From positions 34,224,918 through 34,288,917 of the forward strand of contig CP136062.1 of assembly GCA_032622095.1 (NCBI GenBank): a stretch of DNA of 64,000 nucleotides, in the 5' to 3' direction. The DNA comes from Siphonodentalium dalli. Lineage: Eukaryota > Mollusca > Scaphopoda > Gadilida > Siphonodentaliidae. This document shows, in pieces, positions 45,862-58,784 of this stretch (its first letter is position 1; every line of letters begins with the position of its first letter). The notes beneath the pieces are model-generated. The model made no database searches, was not told the origin of the DNA, and worked only from the letters and a program-made list of their open reading frames with translations. The position numbers were made by a program, and so were the translations under genes.

Positions 45862-48670
45862 TCTATATATATAAAACCCGCCGTCTGTGTGTGTGTGTAT
45901 CTGTCTGTGTGTGTGTGTATAACTCGGCCACGCTTTTGGCGCGTTTATAACTTTTCAAGCATGCGTCCTATGTGGCCCAAATTTGTACCCCGACCTATAG
46001 TGTGTCATAAAAGGTGACTCACCAAATTTCACGCCGATTGGTTAAAGCAAACCTGAGATCTAACATGGTCCCCAAATGCAGCATTTGCACTCAAGTAGAC
46101 ACTATTTCTTATGACGTTTGTCGAAATGACGTCATTGACGTCGAACACAAACCAATACTTGCTTTGCTATTGTAGGCGAAACTTCCATGCGCTCTACCAA
46201 AGCGTTGTTGGAAATTAATGTGTCAGTTCAGGTTCAGTGTGAATTTAGGTAACGAATGTTGATTTTGTCGCGGAAGTGCATGTATAGTGGGGTGTAGAGT
46301 CAAGACTCGAACGTTCTACCGTCGTTGGGAATGGGTGGATGTAGTGGTTTGCAGAGCCAAGACTCGAACGTTCGTCGTTGGGAATGGGTGCTAATATGGT
46401 ATTTTAATTTGCCAGTTGGGTTTGAACACAAGTAAAGAATCCTGTCTTTGATACGAAAGTTGTGCATTGAGTGTGGAATCGAAGGAGTACCAGAAAAACG
46501 TGGGTAGTAGCGGTACCCAGTGGGTACCGTGAACTCAGTAAATTCGCCGGAACTCAGTTGAAAAAAGCACATTCCCGGGACAGGCCTAATAATAGGGCCT
46601 ACAGTGTAAACAATACTGCCGACGCTAATTAATGCTCTTTTAATCTTTCGGTTGAGTGCAAATCTGATACAAGAATAAATGTTTAAAAGATCACAATGCG
46701 CGAAGCGCACGCGTTTTAAATTCATATAATGTGCGCGAAGCTCATAAAGGGGCTGCAGGCCCCTACCCCGCTAAATAAAAGTTCAGAATTGAGCCTGTTT
46801 CAGTCAGTATAGATTAAGTAAAATATCTCGATTGTTGCGTTCCATATATGCGCATGCATATACGTGGGTTGGGGAGATGATGGTGGGGGCAAAAATACAG
46901 TTTTAGTGAAATAAAGTGTTCATACAAATGGGCCACGCAGTGCAGGGCGTGTGATCAATAGGCTGCATGTTGAATACAGGGTCCGTTTAAAATGTGCTGC
47001 AAGCTCCCTATTTATGTGCGCGAAGCTCACGCAGTTTAAGATCATATAATGTGCACGAAGCGCAGAAAGGGGCTGTACATAGGCCCCTCCCCTCTAAATA
47101 AAGATTCCGAATTGAGCCTGTTTCAGTTAGTATAGATAAAGTAAAATATTTTGATTGTTGCGTTCCATATGTGCATGCATATACATGGGTCGGGGAGATG
47201 GGGGTGGGGGTAAAAATACAGTTTTATTGAAATAAAGTGTTCATACAAACGGGTCGCGCAGTGCAGGCGTGTGATCATTATAGGCGGCATGCTGAATACA
47301 GGTTCCAAAGGGGGTCCGTTCACAATATGCAGCAAGCTTCCGAATGTAGGCTCCTGAATTGAGTATGTTTCAGTTGTTGCATAGTATTTAAATAATATAC
47401 TGATTTTGTTTCGTTGCGCATATATATGTGGACTGGGTGTGTAGAAATACAGTTTTAGTGAAATAAAGTGTTCCAATGCGCATCCAGTAACAAAAAGGAG
47501 AAACATGACAATTTCATGTGTCCATGAACGCGGACACTAGAAAATAACAAAGAAAATTTATATACCCGTCATTTTGTGGCGAATGGACAGTCTGACCTCC
47601 CGCCAGTGGGTACCGTGAACTCAGTAAATTCGCCGGAACTCAGTTAGAAAAAGCACATTCCCGGGGCAGGCCTAATAATAGGACCTACCGTGCAAACAAT
47701 ACTGCCGACGCTAATTAATGCTCTTTTAATCTTTCGGTTGAGTGCAAATCTGATAAAAGAATAAGTGTTTAAAAGATCACAATGCGCGAAGCGCACGCAG
47801 TTTATGTGCGCGAAGCTCACAAAGGGGCTGCAGGCCCCTCCCCCGCTAAATAAAGGTTCCGAATTGAGCCTGTTTCAGTTAGTATAGATTAAGTAAAATA
47901 TCTTGATTGTTGCGTTCCATATATATGCATGCATATACTGGGTTGGGGAGATGACGGTGGGGGGGATACAGTTTTATTGAAATAAAGTGTTCATACAAAT
48001 GGACCGCGCAGTGGAGGGCGTGTTATCAATATGCTGCATGCTGAATACAGGATCCAAAGGAGGTCCATTTAAAATGTGCTGCAAGCTCCCTAGATATGTG
48101 CGCGAAGCTCACGCAGTTTAAGATCATATAATGTGCGCGAAGCGCATGAAGGGCCGTAAGATTCCGAATTGAGCCTGTTTCAGTTAGTATATATAGATAA
48201 AGTAAAATATTTTGATTGTTGCGTTCCATATGTGCATGCATATACATGGGTTGGAAAGATGGGGTGGGGGTAAAAATACAGTTTTATTGAAATAAATTGT
48301 TCATACAAACGGGCCGCGCAGTTCAGGTGATTATTAGGCGGCATGCTGAATACAGGTTCCAAGGGGGGGGGGGGGGGGGGTCCGTTCAGAATGTGCAGCA
48401 AGCTCCCGAATGAAGGCTCCTGAATTGAGTATGTTTCAGTTGGTGCATAGTATTTAAATAATATACTGAATTTGTTTCGTTCAATATGTGCATGCGCATA
48501 TATGTGGACTGGGTGTGTAGAAATACAGGTTTAGTGAAATAAAGTGTTCCAACGCGCACCCAGTAACAAAAAGGAGAAGCATGACCATTCCATGTGTCCA
48601 TGAACGCGGACACTAGAAAATAACAAAGAACATTTATATACCCGTCATTTTGTGACGGGCAACCCCCTAG
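45862..48670 (+). mobile_element. non-autonomous Helitron, array unit 4, internally chimeric
   Basis: 2,809 bp with normal termini. At about 47,570-47,585 the terminal hairpin sequence (CCCGTCATTTTGTGG) is fused mid-stem to the internal 'gcgaatggacagtctgacc' block. This marks a recombination between the end of one unit and the interior of another, so the unit carries two bodies. Confidence 0.8.
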
Positions 48671-49607
48671 TCTCTATATATAAAACCCATCGTCTGTGTG
48701 TGTGTGTATCTGTCTGTGTGTGTGTGTATAACTCGGTCACGCTTTTGGCGCGTTTATAACTTTTCAACCATGCGTCCAATGTGGCCCAAATTTGTACCCC
48801 GACCTATAGTGTGTCATAAAAGGTGACTCACCAAATTTCACGCCGATTGGTTTAAGCAAACCTGAGATCTAACATGGTCCCCAAATGCAGCATTTGCACT
48901 CAAGTAGACACTATTTCTTATGACGTTTGTCGAAATGACGTCATTGACGTCGAACACAAACCAATATTGTAGGCGAAACTTCCATGCGCTCTACCAAAGC
49001 GTTGTTGGAAATTAATGTGTCAGTTCAGGTTCAGTGTGAATTTAGGTAACGAATGTTGATTTTGTCGCGGAAGTGCGTGTATAGTGGGGTGTAGAGTCAA
49101 AACTCGAACGTTCTACCGTCGTTGGGAATGGGTGGATGTAGTGGTTTGCAGAGCCAAGACTCGAACGTTCGTCGTTGGGAATGGGTGCTAATATGGTATT
49201 TTAATTTGCCAGTTGGGTTTGAACACAAGTAAAGAATGCTGTCTTTGATACGAAAGTTGTGCATTGAGTGTGGAATCGAAGGAGTACCGGAAAAACGTGG
49301 GTAGGCGGTACCCAGTGGGTACCGTGAACTCAGTAAATTCGCCTGAACTCAGTTGAAAAAAGCACATTCCCGGGACAGGCCTAATAATAGGGCCTACAGT
49401 GTAAACAATACTGCCGACGCTAATTAATGCTCTTTTAATCTTTCGGTTGAGTGCAAATCTGATACAAGAATAAATGTTTAAAAGATCACAATGCGCGAAG
49501 CGCACGCGTTTTAAATTCATATAATGTGCGCGAAGCTCATAAAGGGGCTGCAGGCCCCTACCCCGCTAAATAAAGGTTCAGAATTGAGCCTGTTTCAGTC
49601 AGTATAG
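48671..49607 (+). mobile_element. Helitron array unit 5, 5' part (interrupted by foldback II)
   Basis: Starts TCTCTATATATAAAACCC. The body is collinear with unit 4 up to '...cagtcagtatag' at 49,607, where foldback II intervenes. The continuation ('attaagtaaaatatctcg') is found at 54,737. Confidence 0.8.
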
Positions 49608-50884
49608 AAGAAGAATAGGAGGCTCGTTCGCTTCACATCTAAAAATAGAATCTTTGGGGTCTAAAATTGGTTGTACTAAAATATTCTCAAAACTTCCAAA
49701 ATATCAAAACCCAAAAAAAATTTCAAAACTTCCAAAATTTATTTTTCCAAAAAATTTCAAAATCCCAAAACTTCCAAAACAAAAAAATTTCAAAATCCCA
49801 AAACTTCCAAAAGAAAAAATTTAAAAACCCCCAAAATTATTTCTCCAAAAAAAAAAAAGTTTAAATAAAAAATTTATAACGAGTTTTCGGTTTCTGATAA
49901 TCTCGATATTAAAAAATGTCGAATGTTAAATTATTTGCGTGTAATATCTTTCGTTATTTTTTTTGTTCAAATATTTTTCATGAAATTATTAATCGATGTT
50001 TAGAAATAGCTTTATTGGACATTGTGACCATCGGTATGAATGCATACATTCCAGTGTTTATCGGACGCAGTTCATACATATATAATTGTCATACCTGAAA
50101 ATAGACACCATTACTCTTACATAAATAATAAAGAGCGTTTATTCTTAACTTCTCTATCCCCGATGAAGTTATTGAGTATATGACAGGCGTGTATTATCGT
50201 GAATTATTGGAAGTATTGAGATGTACTATGTTGAATCACGAGCGGACAACCCCCCAGAATGAATTGTCATATTCGATGGAACATATTATGTACAAGTAAT
50301 CACACACGACATTGTGGGTAACAATGTATGTGTCACACCTTGCTTTACCAAATGAATTATATTATATCCCCGTTCACAGTTATATGCTGTTTAGAAAACA
50401 TATCGATTTAATGTCTGAGCAGAATTAGTTGTTTAACGGGTTAGTATCAATTAAGGTTGATAAACTGTGTCATTGTTAGCATTAACACGATAATTAGTTA
50501 TCCAAAACATGCATACATAATACGTCCAGGTCACTCAATGATAGAAATTGCATCGGTGTCATTGTTATAACAACATTACGTAATAACCACTTATCATTCC
50601 ATTCACACTTACGTTCATTTTGTATACCAAAAACTCCAGTTAGCACCGATGATGTAACATTATATCACTGTTATTGTATCAATTGATAGGTTCAGACAAG
50701 TTCGATGTTTAGAAAAGAAAAGTTACCTATAATTCTGCTGTGGTTAAGCAGTCCATTATTTAGGGCATACCTGTATGTAGGCCTATCAGTGGATGAATAG
50801 TCTGCCGGAGAAGTACTGTGTAGACAGGTCTTGTCGGTAAGAGAGTCAGACGAGAAGTGAAGGCTCGGCTATTAAAACATAGTA
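49608..50884 (+). repeat. left inverted arm of foldback II
   Basis: Reverse complement of 53,457-54,731 with few mismatches. Its outer part (49,680-49,865) is an AAAACTTCCAAAATTTC-type low-complexity tract; the rest is AT-rich. The 60- to 65-codon ORFs in both arms are mirror copies without recognisable domains. Confidence 0.85.
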
Positions 50885-50888
50885 GATG

Positions 50889-50932
50889 GCAGAATGAGGT
50901 CCCCAGAGGGTAATTTGGTGATGCTACCCCCG
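50889..50932 (+). repeat. fragment of the 32.65-kb MITE family
   Basis: GCAGAATGAGGTCCCCAGAG and 'ttggtgatgctacccc' match the inner terminal region of the MITE at 32,650-33,087. Confidence 0.6.
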
Positions 50933-51091
50933 CTATCTCGTGTCACTTTAACATTCCACACCGTGCGTGTATTATCCCCCCTTTAATGATGTCATAGCAT
51001 GGTACATGCAAGACAGTATAACCCTATGATTATGTCTGTAGCTGTTGGTAAGATGTGAAATATAAATTTCAAGGTTCAATTCATTCGTGTA

Positions 51092-52930
51092 GTAATTTTG
51101 TATATGTTCAACGCTCTTCATTCGTGTGCTTGTATTGTTAACATTCATTCATAATGAATGTCCCTTTAGAGTGTCTTGTAATTTTGTATATGTTCAACGC
51201 TCTTCATTCGTGTGCTTGTATTGTTAACATTCATTCATAATGAATGTCCCTTTAGAGTGTCTTGTGTTCCTTTAAGATTCAAACACCAATATTACATCAC
51301 GTCCCTTGTTTCGTGTCACATTAACTCCTTGAGTGTATTGCCCCTTCGAATGATGTCATAGCGTGTGTACATGTAAGATAGTATAACACTATGACTATGT
51401 CTGTATCTGTTGTTGGTAAGATGTGAAATATAAATTTCAGTTCATTCGTGTAGTAATTTCGTATATGTTCAACGCTCTTCATTCGTGTGCTTGTATTGTT
51501 AACATTCATTCATAATGAATGTCCCTTTAGAGTGTCTTGTAATTTTGTATATGTTCAACGCTCTTCATCCGTGTGCTTGTATTGTTAACATTCATTCATA
51601 ATGCATGTCCCTTTAGAGTGTCTTGTGTTCCTTTAAGATTCAAACACCAATATTACATCACGTCCCTTGTTTCGTGTCACATTAACTCCTTGAGTGTATT
51701 GCCTCTTCGAATGATGTCATAGCGTGTGTACATGTAAGATAGTATAACACTATGACTATGTCTGTATCTGTTGTTGGTAAGATGTGAAATATAAATTTCA
51801 GTTCATTCGTGTAGTAATTTCGTATATGTTCAACGCTCTTCATTCGTGTGCTTGTATTGTTAACATTCATTCATAATGAATGTCCCTTTAGAGTGTCTTG
51901 TAATTTTGTATATGTTCAACGCTCTTCATCCGTGTGCTTGTATTGTTAACATTCATTCATAATGCATGTCCCTTTAGAGTGTCTTGTGTTCCTTTAAGAT
52001 TCAAACACCAATATTACATCACGTCCCTTGTTTCGTGTCACATTAACTCCTTGAGTGTATTGCCTCTTCGAATGATGTCATAGCGTGTGTACATGTAAGA
52101 TAGTATAACACTATGACTATGTCTGTATCTGTTGTTGGTAAGATGTGAAATATAAATTTCAGTTCATTCGTGTAGTAATTTCGTATATGTTCAATGCTCT
52201 TCATTCGTGTGCTTGTATTGTTAACATTCATTCATAATGAATGTCCCTTTAGAGTGTCTTGTAATTTTGTATATGTTCAACGCTCTTCATCCGTGTGCTT
52301 GTATTGTTAACATTCATTCATAATGCATGTCCCTTTAGAGTGTCTTGTGTTCCTTTAAGATTCAAACACCAATATTACATCACGTCCCTTGTTTCGTGTC
52401 ACATTAACTCCTTGAGTGTATTGCCTCTTCGAATGATGTCATAGCGTGTGTACATGTAAGATAGTATAACACTATGACTATGTCTGTATCTGTTGTTGGT
52501 AAGATGTGAAATATAAATTTCAGTTCATTCGTGTAGTAATTTCGTATATGTTCAACGCTCTTCATTCGTGTGCTTGTATTGTTAACATTCATTCATAATG
52601 AATGTCCCTTTAGAATGTCTTGTAATTTTGTATATGTTCAACGCTCTTCATCCGTGTGCTTGTATTGTTAACATTCATTCATAATGCATGTCCCTTTAGA
52701 GTGTCTTGTGTTCCTTTAAGATTCAAACACCAATATTACATCACGTCCCTTGTTTCGTGTCACATTAACTCCTTGAGTGTATTGCCTCTTCGAATGATGT
52801 CATAGCGTGTGTACATGTAAGATAGTATAACACTATGACTATGTCTGTATCTGTTGTTGGTAAGATGTGAAATATAAATTTCAGTTCATTCGTGTAGTAA
52901 TTTCGTATATGTTCAACGCTCTTCATTCGT
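51092..52930 (+). repeat. 361-bp satellite-like tandem repeat, about 5 copies
   Basis: Near-identical units with period 361 bp; a diverged partial unit precedes (about 50,935-51,091). Each unit contains an internal 86-bp duplication ('gtaattt-gtatatgttcaac' at 51,092 and 51,178) and the perfect hairpin ACATTCATT-CAT-AATGAATGT. The repeated 62-codon antisense ORFs are by-products. The array sits between the arms of foldback II. Confidence 0.9.
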
Positions 52931-53456
52931 AAGAGTAATTACCAACTGGAAGTTGTACTATTTTCGATAAACATCGGATTTGCTCATCAGACGATAAGCT
53001 GACAATATTGACGTATGGTCTAATTAGATTCATGCATAAATGTAAGGTAATTTTTGTTATGGTCAAGTTTTTTGTTAAGACCATGTTCTAACATAGATCG
53101 ATAAATAAGTTAAAGGTCATTATATTCCACAGTCAAATCTATTGGTGATCGAATTTGATAACTATTTTATTGGAACAACTAAGAGTATTATTTACGTGAG
53201 ATCAATGAGTCCAATTATTATAAATAATAAATTGCAGGCATCGGTGGATACCCGATTGCCACATTTAGTGATCACGTGATAAACTGATAAAATGTCCAAG
53301 TGACGTACTATAATGAGCAAAAAAAAATGAGTTGACCTTCGGCTTCGTCCCGATTGGGTACTGAGCTGACACCGGGGATAAATTGACCAATGACTGCTAT
53401 TGTATCCTTTTGACAGATATGCGTGCGCAGACTCGTTTGATGTTCGCTATCGCATT
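52931..53456. other. foldback II core, right side; no feature seen
   Basis: AT-rich unique sequence between the satellite and the right arm. The left breakpoint of the 2,863-bp duplication (about 53,059) lies here. Confidence 0.5.
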
Positions 53457-54731
53457 ACTATGTTTTAATAGCCGAGCCTTCTCTTCTCGTCTGACTCTCT
53501 TACCGACAAGACCTGTCTACACAGTACTTCTCCGGCAGACTATTCATCCACTGATAGGCCTACATACAGGTATGCCCTAAATAATGGACTGCTTAACCAC
53601 AGCAGAATTATAGGTAACTTTTCTTTTCTAAACATCGAACTTGTCTGAACCTATCAATTGATACAATAACAGTGATATAATGTTACATCATCGGTGCTAA
53701 CTGGAGTTTTTGGTATACAAAATGAACGTAAGTGTGAATGGAATGATAAGTGGTTATTACGTAATGTTGTTATAACAATGACACCGATGCAATTTCTATC
53801 ATTGAGTGACCTGGACGTATTATGTATGCATGTTTTGGATAACTAATTATCGTGTTAATGCTAACAATGACACAGTTTATCAACCTTAATTGACACTAAC
53901 CCGTTAAACAACTAATTCTGCTCAGACATTAAATCGATATGTTTTCTAAACAGCATATAACTGTGAACGGGGATATAATATAATTCATTTGGTAAAGCAA
54001 GGTGTGACACATACATTGTTACCCACAATGTCGTGTGTGATTACTTGTACATAATATGTTCCATCGAATATGACAATTCATTATGGGGGGTTGTCCGCTC
54101 GTGATTCAACATAGTACATCTCAATACTTCCAATAATTCACGATAATACACGCCTGTCATATACTCAATAACTTCATCGGGGATAGAGAAGTTAAGAATA
54201 AACGCTCTTTATTATTTATGTAAGAGTAATGGTGTCTATTTTCAGGTATGACAATTATATATGTATGAACTGCGTCCGATAAACACTGGAATGTATGCAT
54301 TCATACCGATGGTCACAATGTCCAATAAAGCTATTTCTAAACATCGATTAATAATTTCATGAAAAATATTTGAACAAAAAAAATAACGAAAGATATTACA
54401 CGCAAATAATTTAACATTCGACATTTTTTAATATCGAGATTATCAGAAACCGACAACTCGTTATAAATTTTTTATTTAAACTTTTTTTTTTTTGGAGAAA
54501 TAATTTTGGGGGTTTTTAAATTTTTTCTTTTGGAAGTTTTGGGATTTTGAAATTTTTTTGTTTTGGAAGTTTTGGGATTTTGAAATTTTTTGGAAAAATA
54601 AATTTTGGAAGTTTTGAATTTTTTTTTGGGTTTTGATATTTTGGAAGTTTTGAGAATATTTTAGTACAACCAATTTTAGACCCCAAAGATTCTATTTTTA
54701 GATGTGAAGCGAACGAGCCTCCTATTCTTCT
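53457..54731 (-). repeat. right inverted arm of foldback II
   Basis: Mirror of 49,608-50,884. It is wholly contained in the 2,863-bp tandem duplication, so another copy exists at about 56,320-57,594. Confidence 0.85.
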
Positions 54732-55517
54732 TATAGATTAAGTAAAATATCTCGATTGTTGCGTTCCATATATGTGCATGCATATACGTGGGTTGGGGAG
54801 ATGATGGTGGGGGCAAAAATACAGTTTTTATTGAAATAAAGTGTTCATACAAATGGGCCACGCAGTGCAGGGCGTGTGATCAATAGGCTGCATGTTGAAT
54901 ACAGGGTCCGTTTAAAATGTGCTGCAAGCTCCCTATTTATGTGCGCGAAGCTCACGCAGTTTAAGATCATATAATGTGCGCGAAGCGCAGAAAGGGGCTG
55001 TACATAGGCTCCTCCCCTCTAAATAAAGATTCCGAATTGAGCCTGTTTCAGTTAGTATAGATAAAGTAAAATATTTTGATTGTTGCGTTCCATATGTGCA
55101 TGCATATACATGGGTCGGGGAGATGGGGGTGGGGGTAAAAATACAGTTTTATTGAAATAAAGTGTTCATACAAACGGGCCGCGCAGTGCAGGCGTGTGAT
55201 CATTAGGCGGCATGCTGAATACAGGTTCCAAAGGGGGTCCGTTCAAAATATGCAGCAAGCTTCCGAATGTAGGCTCCTGAATTGAGTATGTTTCAGTTGT
55301 TGCATAGTATTTAAATAATATACTGATTTTGTTTCGTTGCGCATATATATGTGGACTGGGTGTGTAGAAATACAGTTTTAGTGAAATAAAGTGTTGCAAT
55401 GCGCATCCAGTAACAAAAAGGAGAAACATGACAATTTCATGTGTCCATGAACGCGGACACTAGAAAATAACAAAGCAAAATTATATACCCGTCATTTTGT
55501 GACGGGCAACCCCCTAG
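54732..55517 (+). mobile_element. Helitron array unit 5, 3' part
   Basis: Continues from the second TATAG copy through 'attaagtaaaatatctcg' to the terminal hairpin and CTAG (55,514-55,517). Joined to 48,671-49,607 it gives a unit of about 1.72 kb, in line with units 1, 2 and 9. Confidence 0.8.
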
Positions 55518-55921
55518 TCTCTGTATATAAAATTCTATTTTTAGATGTGAAGCGAACGAGCCTCCTATTCTTCTTATAGATTAAGTAAAATATCTCGATT
55601 GTTGCGTTCCATATATGTGCATGCATATACGTGGGTTGGGGAGATGATGGTGGGGGCAAAAATACAGTTTTTATTGAAATAAAGTGTTCATACAAATGGG
55701 CCACGCAGTGCAGGGCGTGTGATCAATAGGCTGCATGTTGAATACAGGGTCCGTTTAAAATGTGCTGCAAGCTCCCTATTTATGTGCGCGAAGCTCACGC
55801 AGTTTAAGATCATATAATGTGCGCGAAGCGCAGAAAGGGGCTGTACATAGGCTCCTCCCCTCTAAATAAAGATTCCGAATTGAGCCTGTTTCAGTTAGTA
55901 TAGATAAAGTAAAATATTTTG

Positions 55922-58784
55922 ATGGTCAAGTTTTTTGTTAAGACCATGTTCTAACATAGATCGATAAATAAGTTAAAGGTCATTATATTCCACAGTCAAA
56001 TCTATTGGTGATCGAATTTGATAACTATTTTATTGGAACAACTAAGAGTATTATTTACGTGAGATCAATGAGTCCAATTATTATAAATAATAAATTGCAG
56101 GCATCGGTGGATACCCGATTGCCACATTTAGTGATCACGTGATAAACTGATAAAATGTCCAAGTGACGTACTATAATGAGCAAAAAAAAATGAGTTGACC
56201 TTCGGCTTCGTCCCGATTGGGTACTGAGCTGACACCGGGGATAAATTGACCAATGACTGCTATTGTATCCTTTTGACAGATATGCGTGCGCAGACTCGTT
56301 TGATGTTCGCTATCGCATTACTATGTTTTAATAGCCGAGCCTTCTCTTCTCGTCTGACTCTCTTACCGACAAGACCTGTCTACACAGTACTTCTCCGGCA
56401 GACTATTCATCCACTGATAGGCCTACATACAGGTATGCCCTAAATAATGGACTGCTTAACCACAGCAGAATTATAGGTAACTTTTCTTTTCTAAACATCG
56501 AACTTGTCTGAACCTATCAATTGATACAATAACAGTGATATAATGTTACATCATCGGTGCTAACTGGAGTTTTTGGTATACAAAATGAACGTAAGTGTGA
56601 ATGGAATGATAAGTGGTTATTACGTAATGTTGTTATAACAATGACACCGATGCAATTTCTATCATTGAGTGACCTGGACGTATTATGTATGCATGTTTTG
56701 GATAACTAATTATCGTGTTAATGCTAACAATGACACAGTTTATCAACCTTAATTGATACTAACCCGTTAAACAACTAATTCTGCTCAGACATTAAATCGA
56801 TATGTTTTCTAAACAGCATATAACTGTGAACGGGGATATAATATAATTCATTTGGTAAAGCAAGGTGTGACACATACATTGTTACCCACAATGTCGTGTG
56901 TGATTACTTGTACATAATATGTTCCATCGAATATGACAATTCATTATGGGGGGTTGTCCGCTCGTGATTCAACATAGTACATCTCAATACTTCCAATAAT
57001 TCACGATAATACACGCCTGTCATATACTCAATAACTTCATCGGGGATAGAGAAGTTAAGAATAAACGCTCTTTATTATTTATGTAAGAGTAATGGTGTCT
57101 ATTTTCAGGTATGACAATTATATATGTATGAACTGCGTCCGATAAACACTGGAATGTATGCATTCATACCGATGGTCACAATGTCCAATAAAGCTATTTC
57201 TAAACATCGATTAATAATTTCATGAAAAATATTTGAACAAAAAAAATAACGAAAGATATTACACGCAAATAATTTAACATTCGACATTTTTTAATATCGA
57301 GATTATCAGAAACCGACAACTCGTTATAAATTTTTTATTTAAACTTTTTTTTTTTTGGAGAAATAATTTTGGGGGTTTTTAAATTTTTTCTTTTGGAAGT
57401 TTTGGGATTTTGAAATTTTTTTGTTTTGGAAGTTTTGGGATCTTGAAATTTTTTGGAAAAATAAATTTTGGAAGTTTTGAATTTTTTTTTGGGTTTTGAT
57501 ATTTTGGAAGTTTTGAGAATATTTTAGTACAACCAATTTTAGACCCCAAAGATTCTATTTTTAGATGTGAAGCGAACGAGCCTCCTATTCTTCTTATAGA
57601 TTAAGTAAAATATCTCGATTGTTGCGTTCCATATATGTGCATGCATATACGTGGGTTGGGGAGATGATGGTGGGGGCAAAAATACAGTTTTTATTGAAAT
57701 AAAGTGTTCATACAAATGGGCCACGCAGTGCAGGGCGTGTGATCAATAGGCTGCATGTTGAATACAGGGTCCGTTTAAAATGTGCTGCAAGCTCCCTATT
57801 TATGTGCGCGAAGCTCACGCAGTTTAAGATCATATAATGTGCGCGAAGCGCAGAAAGGGGCTGTACATAGGCTCCTCCCCTCTAAATAAAGATTCCGAAT
57901 TGAGCCTGTTTCAGTTAGTATAGATAAAGTAAAATATTTTGATTGTTGCGTTCCATATGTGCATGCATATACATGGGTCGGGGAGATGGGGGTGGGGGTA
58001 AAAATACAGTTTTATTGAAATAAAGTGTTCATACAAACGGGCCGCGCAGTGCAGGCGTGTGATCATTAGGCGGCATGCTGAATACAGGTTCCAAAGGGGG
58101 TCCGTTCAAAATATGCAGCAAGCTTCCGAATGTAGGCTCCTGAATTGAGTATGTTTCAGTTGTTGCATAGTATTTAAATAATATACTGATTTTGTTTCGT
58201 TGCGCATATATATGTGGACTGGGTGTGTAGAAATACAGTTTTAGTGAAATAAAGTGTTGCAATGCGCATCCAGTAACAAAAAGGAGAAACATGACAATTT
58301 CATGTGTCCATGAACGCGGACACTAGAAAATAACAAAGCAAAATTATATACCCGTCATTTTGTGACGGGCAACCCCCTAGTCTCTGTATATAAAATTCTA
58401 TTTTTAGATGTGAAGCGAACGAGCCTCCTATTCTTCTTATAGATTAAGTAAAATATCTCGATTGTTGCGTTCCATATATGTGCATGCATATACGTGGGTT
58501 GGGGAGATGATGGTGGGGGCAAAAATACAGTTTTTATTGAAATAAAGTGTTCATACAAATGGGCCACGCAGTGCAGGGCGTGTGATCAATAGGCTGCATG
58601 TTGAATACAGGGTCCGTTTAAAATGTGCTGCAAGCTCCCTATTTATGTGCGCGAAGCTCACGCAGTTTAAGATCATATAATGTGCGCGAAGCGCAGAAAG
58701 GGGCTGTACATAGGCTCCTCCCCTCTAAATAAAGATTCCGAATTGAGCCTGTTTCAGTTAGTATAGATAAAGTAAAATATTTTG
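55922..58784 (+). repeat. 2,863-bp tandem duplication, copy 2
   Basis: Near-identical to 53,059-55,921 (for example one T-to-C change at about 57,442). It contains a second right arm of foldback II lacking its partner left arm, so here the arm is an orphan. Confidence 0.85.

Larger units (their letters stand above)
49608..54731. mobile_element. foldback II: long-inverted-arm element with satellite core, inserted in Helitron unit 5
   Basis: Ends AAGAAGAATAGGAGGCTCGT (left) and its reverse complement ACGAGCCTCCTATTCTTCTT (right). Flanking TATAG is found on both sides (49,603-49,607 and 54,732-54,736; the target duplication is ATAG or TATAG, since one T is ambiguous). Removing 49,608-54,736 restores the sequence seen in unit 4 at about 46,800-46,830. 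Arms of about 1.28 kb are nearly identical (isolated substitutions only). The core holds a MITE fragment and a 361-bp tandem repeat. No transposase ORF was recognised; superfamily unknown. Confidence 0.75.
53059..55921 (+). repeat. 2,863-bp tandem duplication, copy 1
   Basis: All landmarks (right arm of foldback II, Helitron 3' end, start of the 843-bp derivative) recur exactly 2,863 bp downstream with only isolated substitutions. The breakpoint is at a short shared 'TTTTGATGG / TTATGG' sequence. Confidence 0.85.

Noticed and set aside
46300-46725. 141-codon minus-strand ORF and its relatives at 49,188-49,520, 59,738-60,070 and 62,006-62,326
   Set aside because: They lie wholly inside Helitron units, differ by frameshifting indels between copies, carry no recognisable domain and are antisense to the unit. 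They recur only because the DNA is repeated.
49667-49864. Lys/Asn/Gln-rich 65-codon ORF repeated in the foldback II arms
   Set aside because: Translation of an AAAACTTCCAAAATTTC low-complexity tract; it exists only because of base composition.
51321-52592. Four identical-looking 62-codon minus-strand ORFs spaced 361 bp
   Set aside because: These are by-products of the 361-bp tandem repeat; no start context, domain or variation pattern suggests translation.
51092-52930. CRISPR-like array
   Set aside because: The 361-bp units are contiguous with no unique spacers, and the DNA is eukaryotic.
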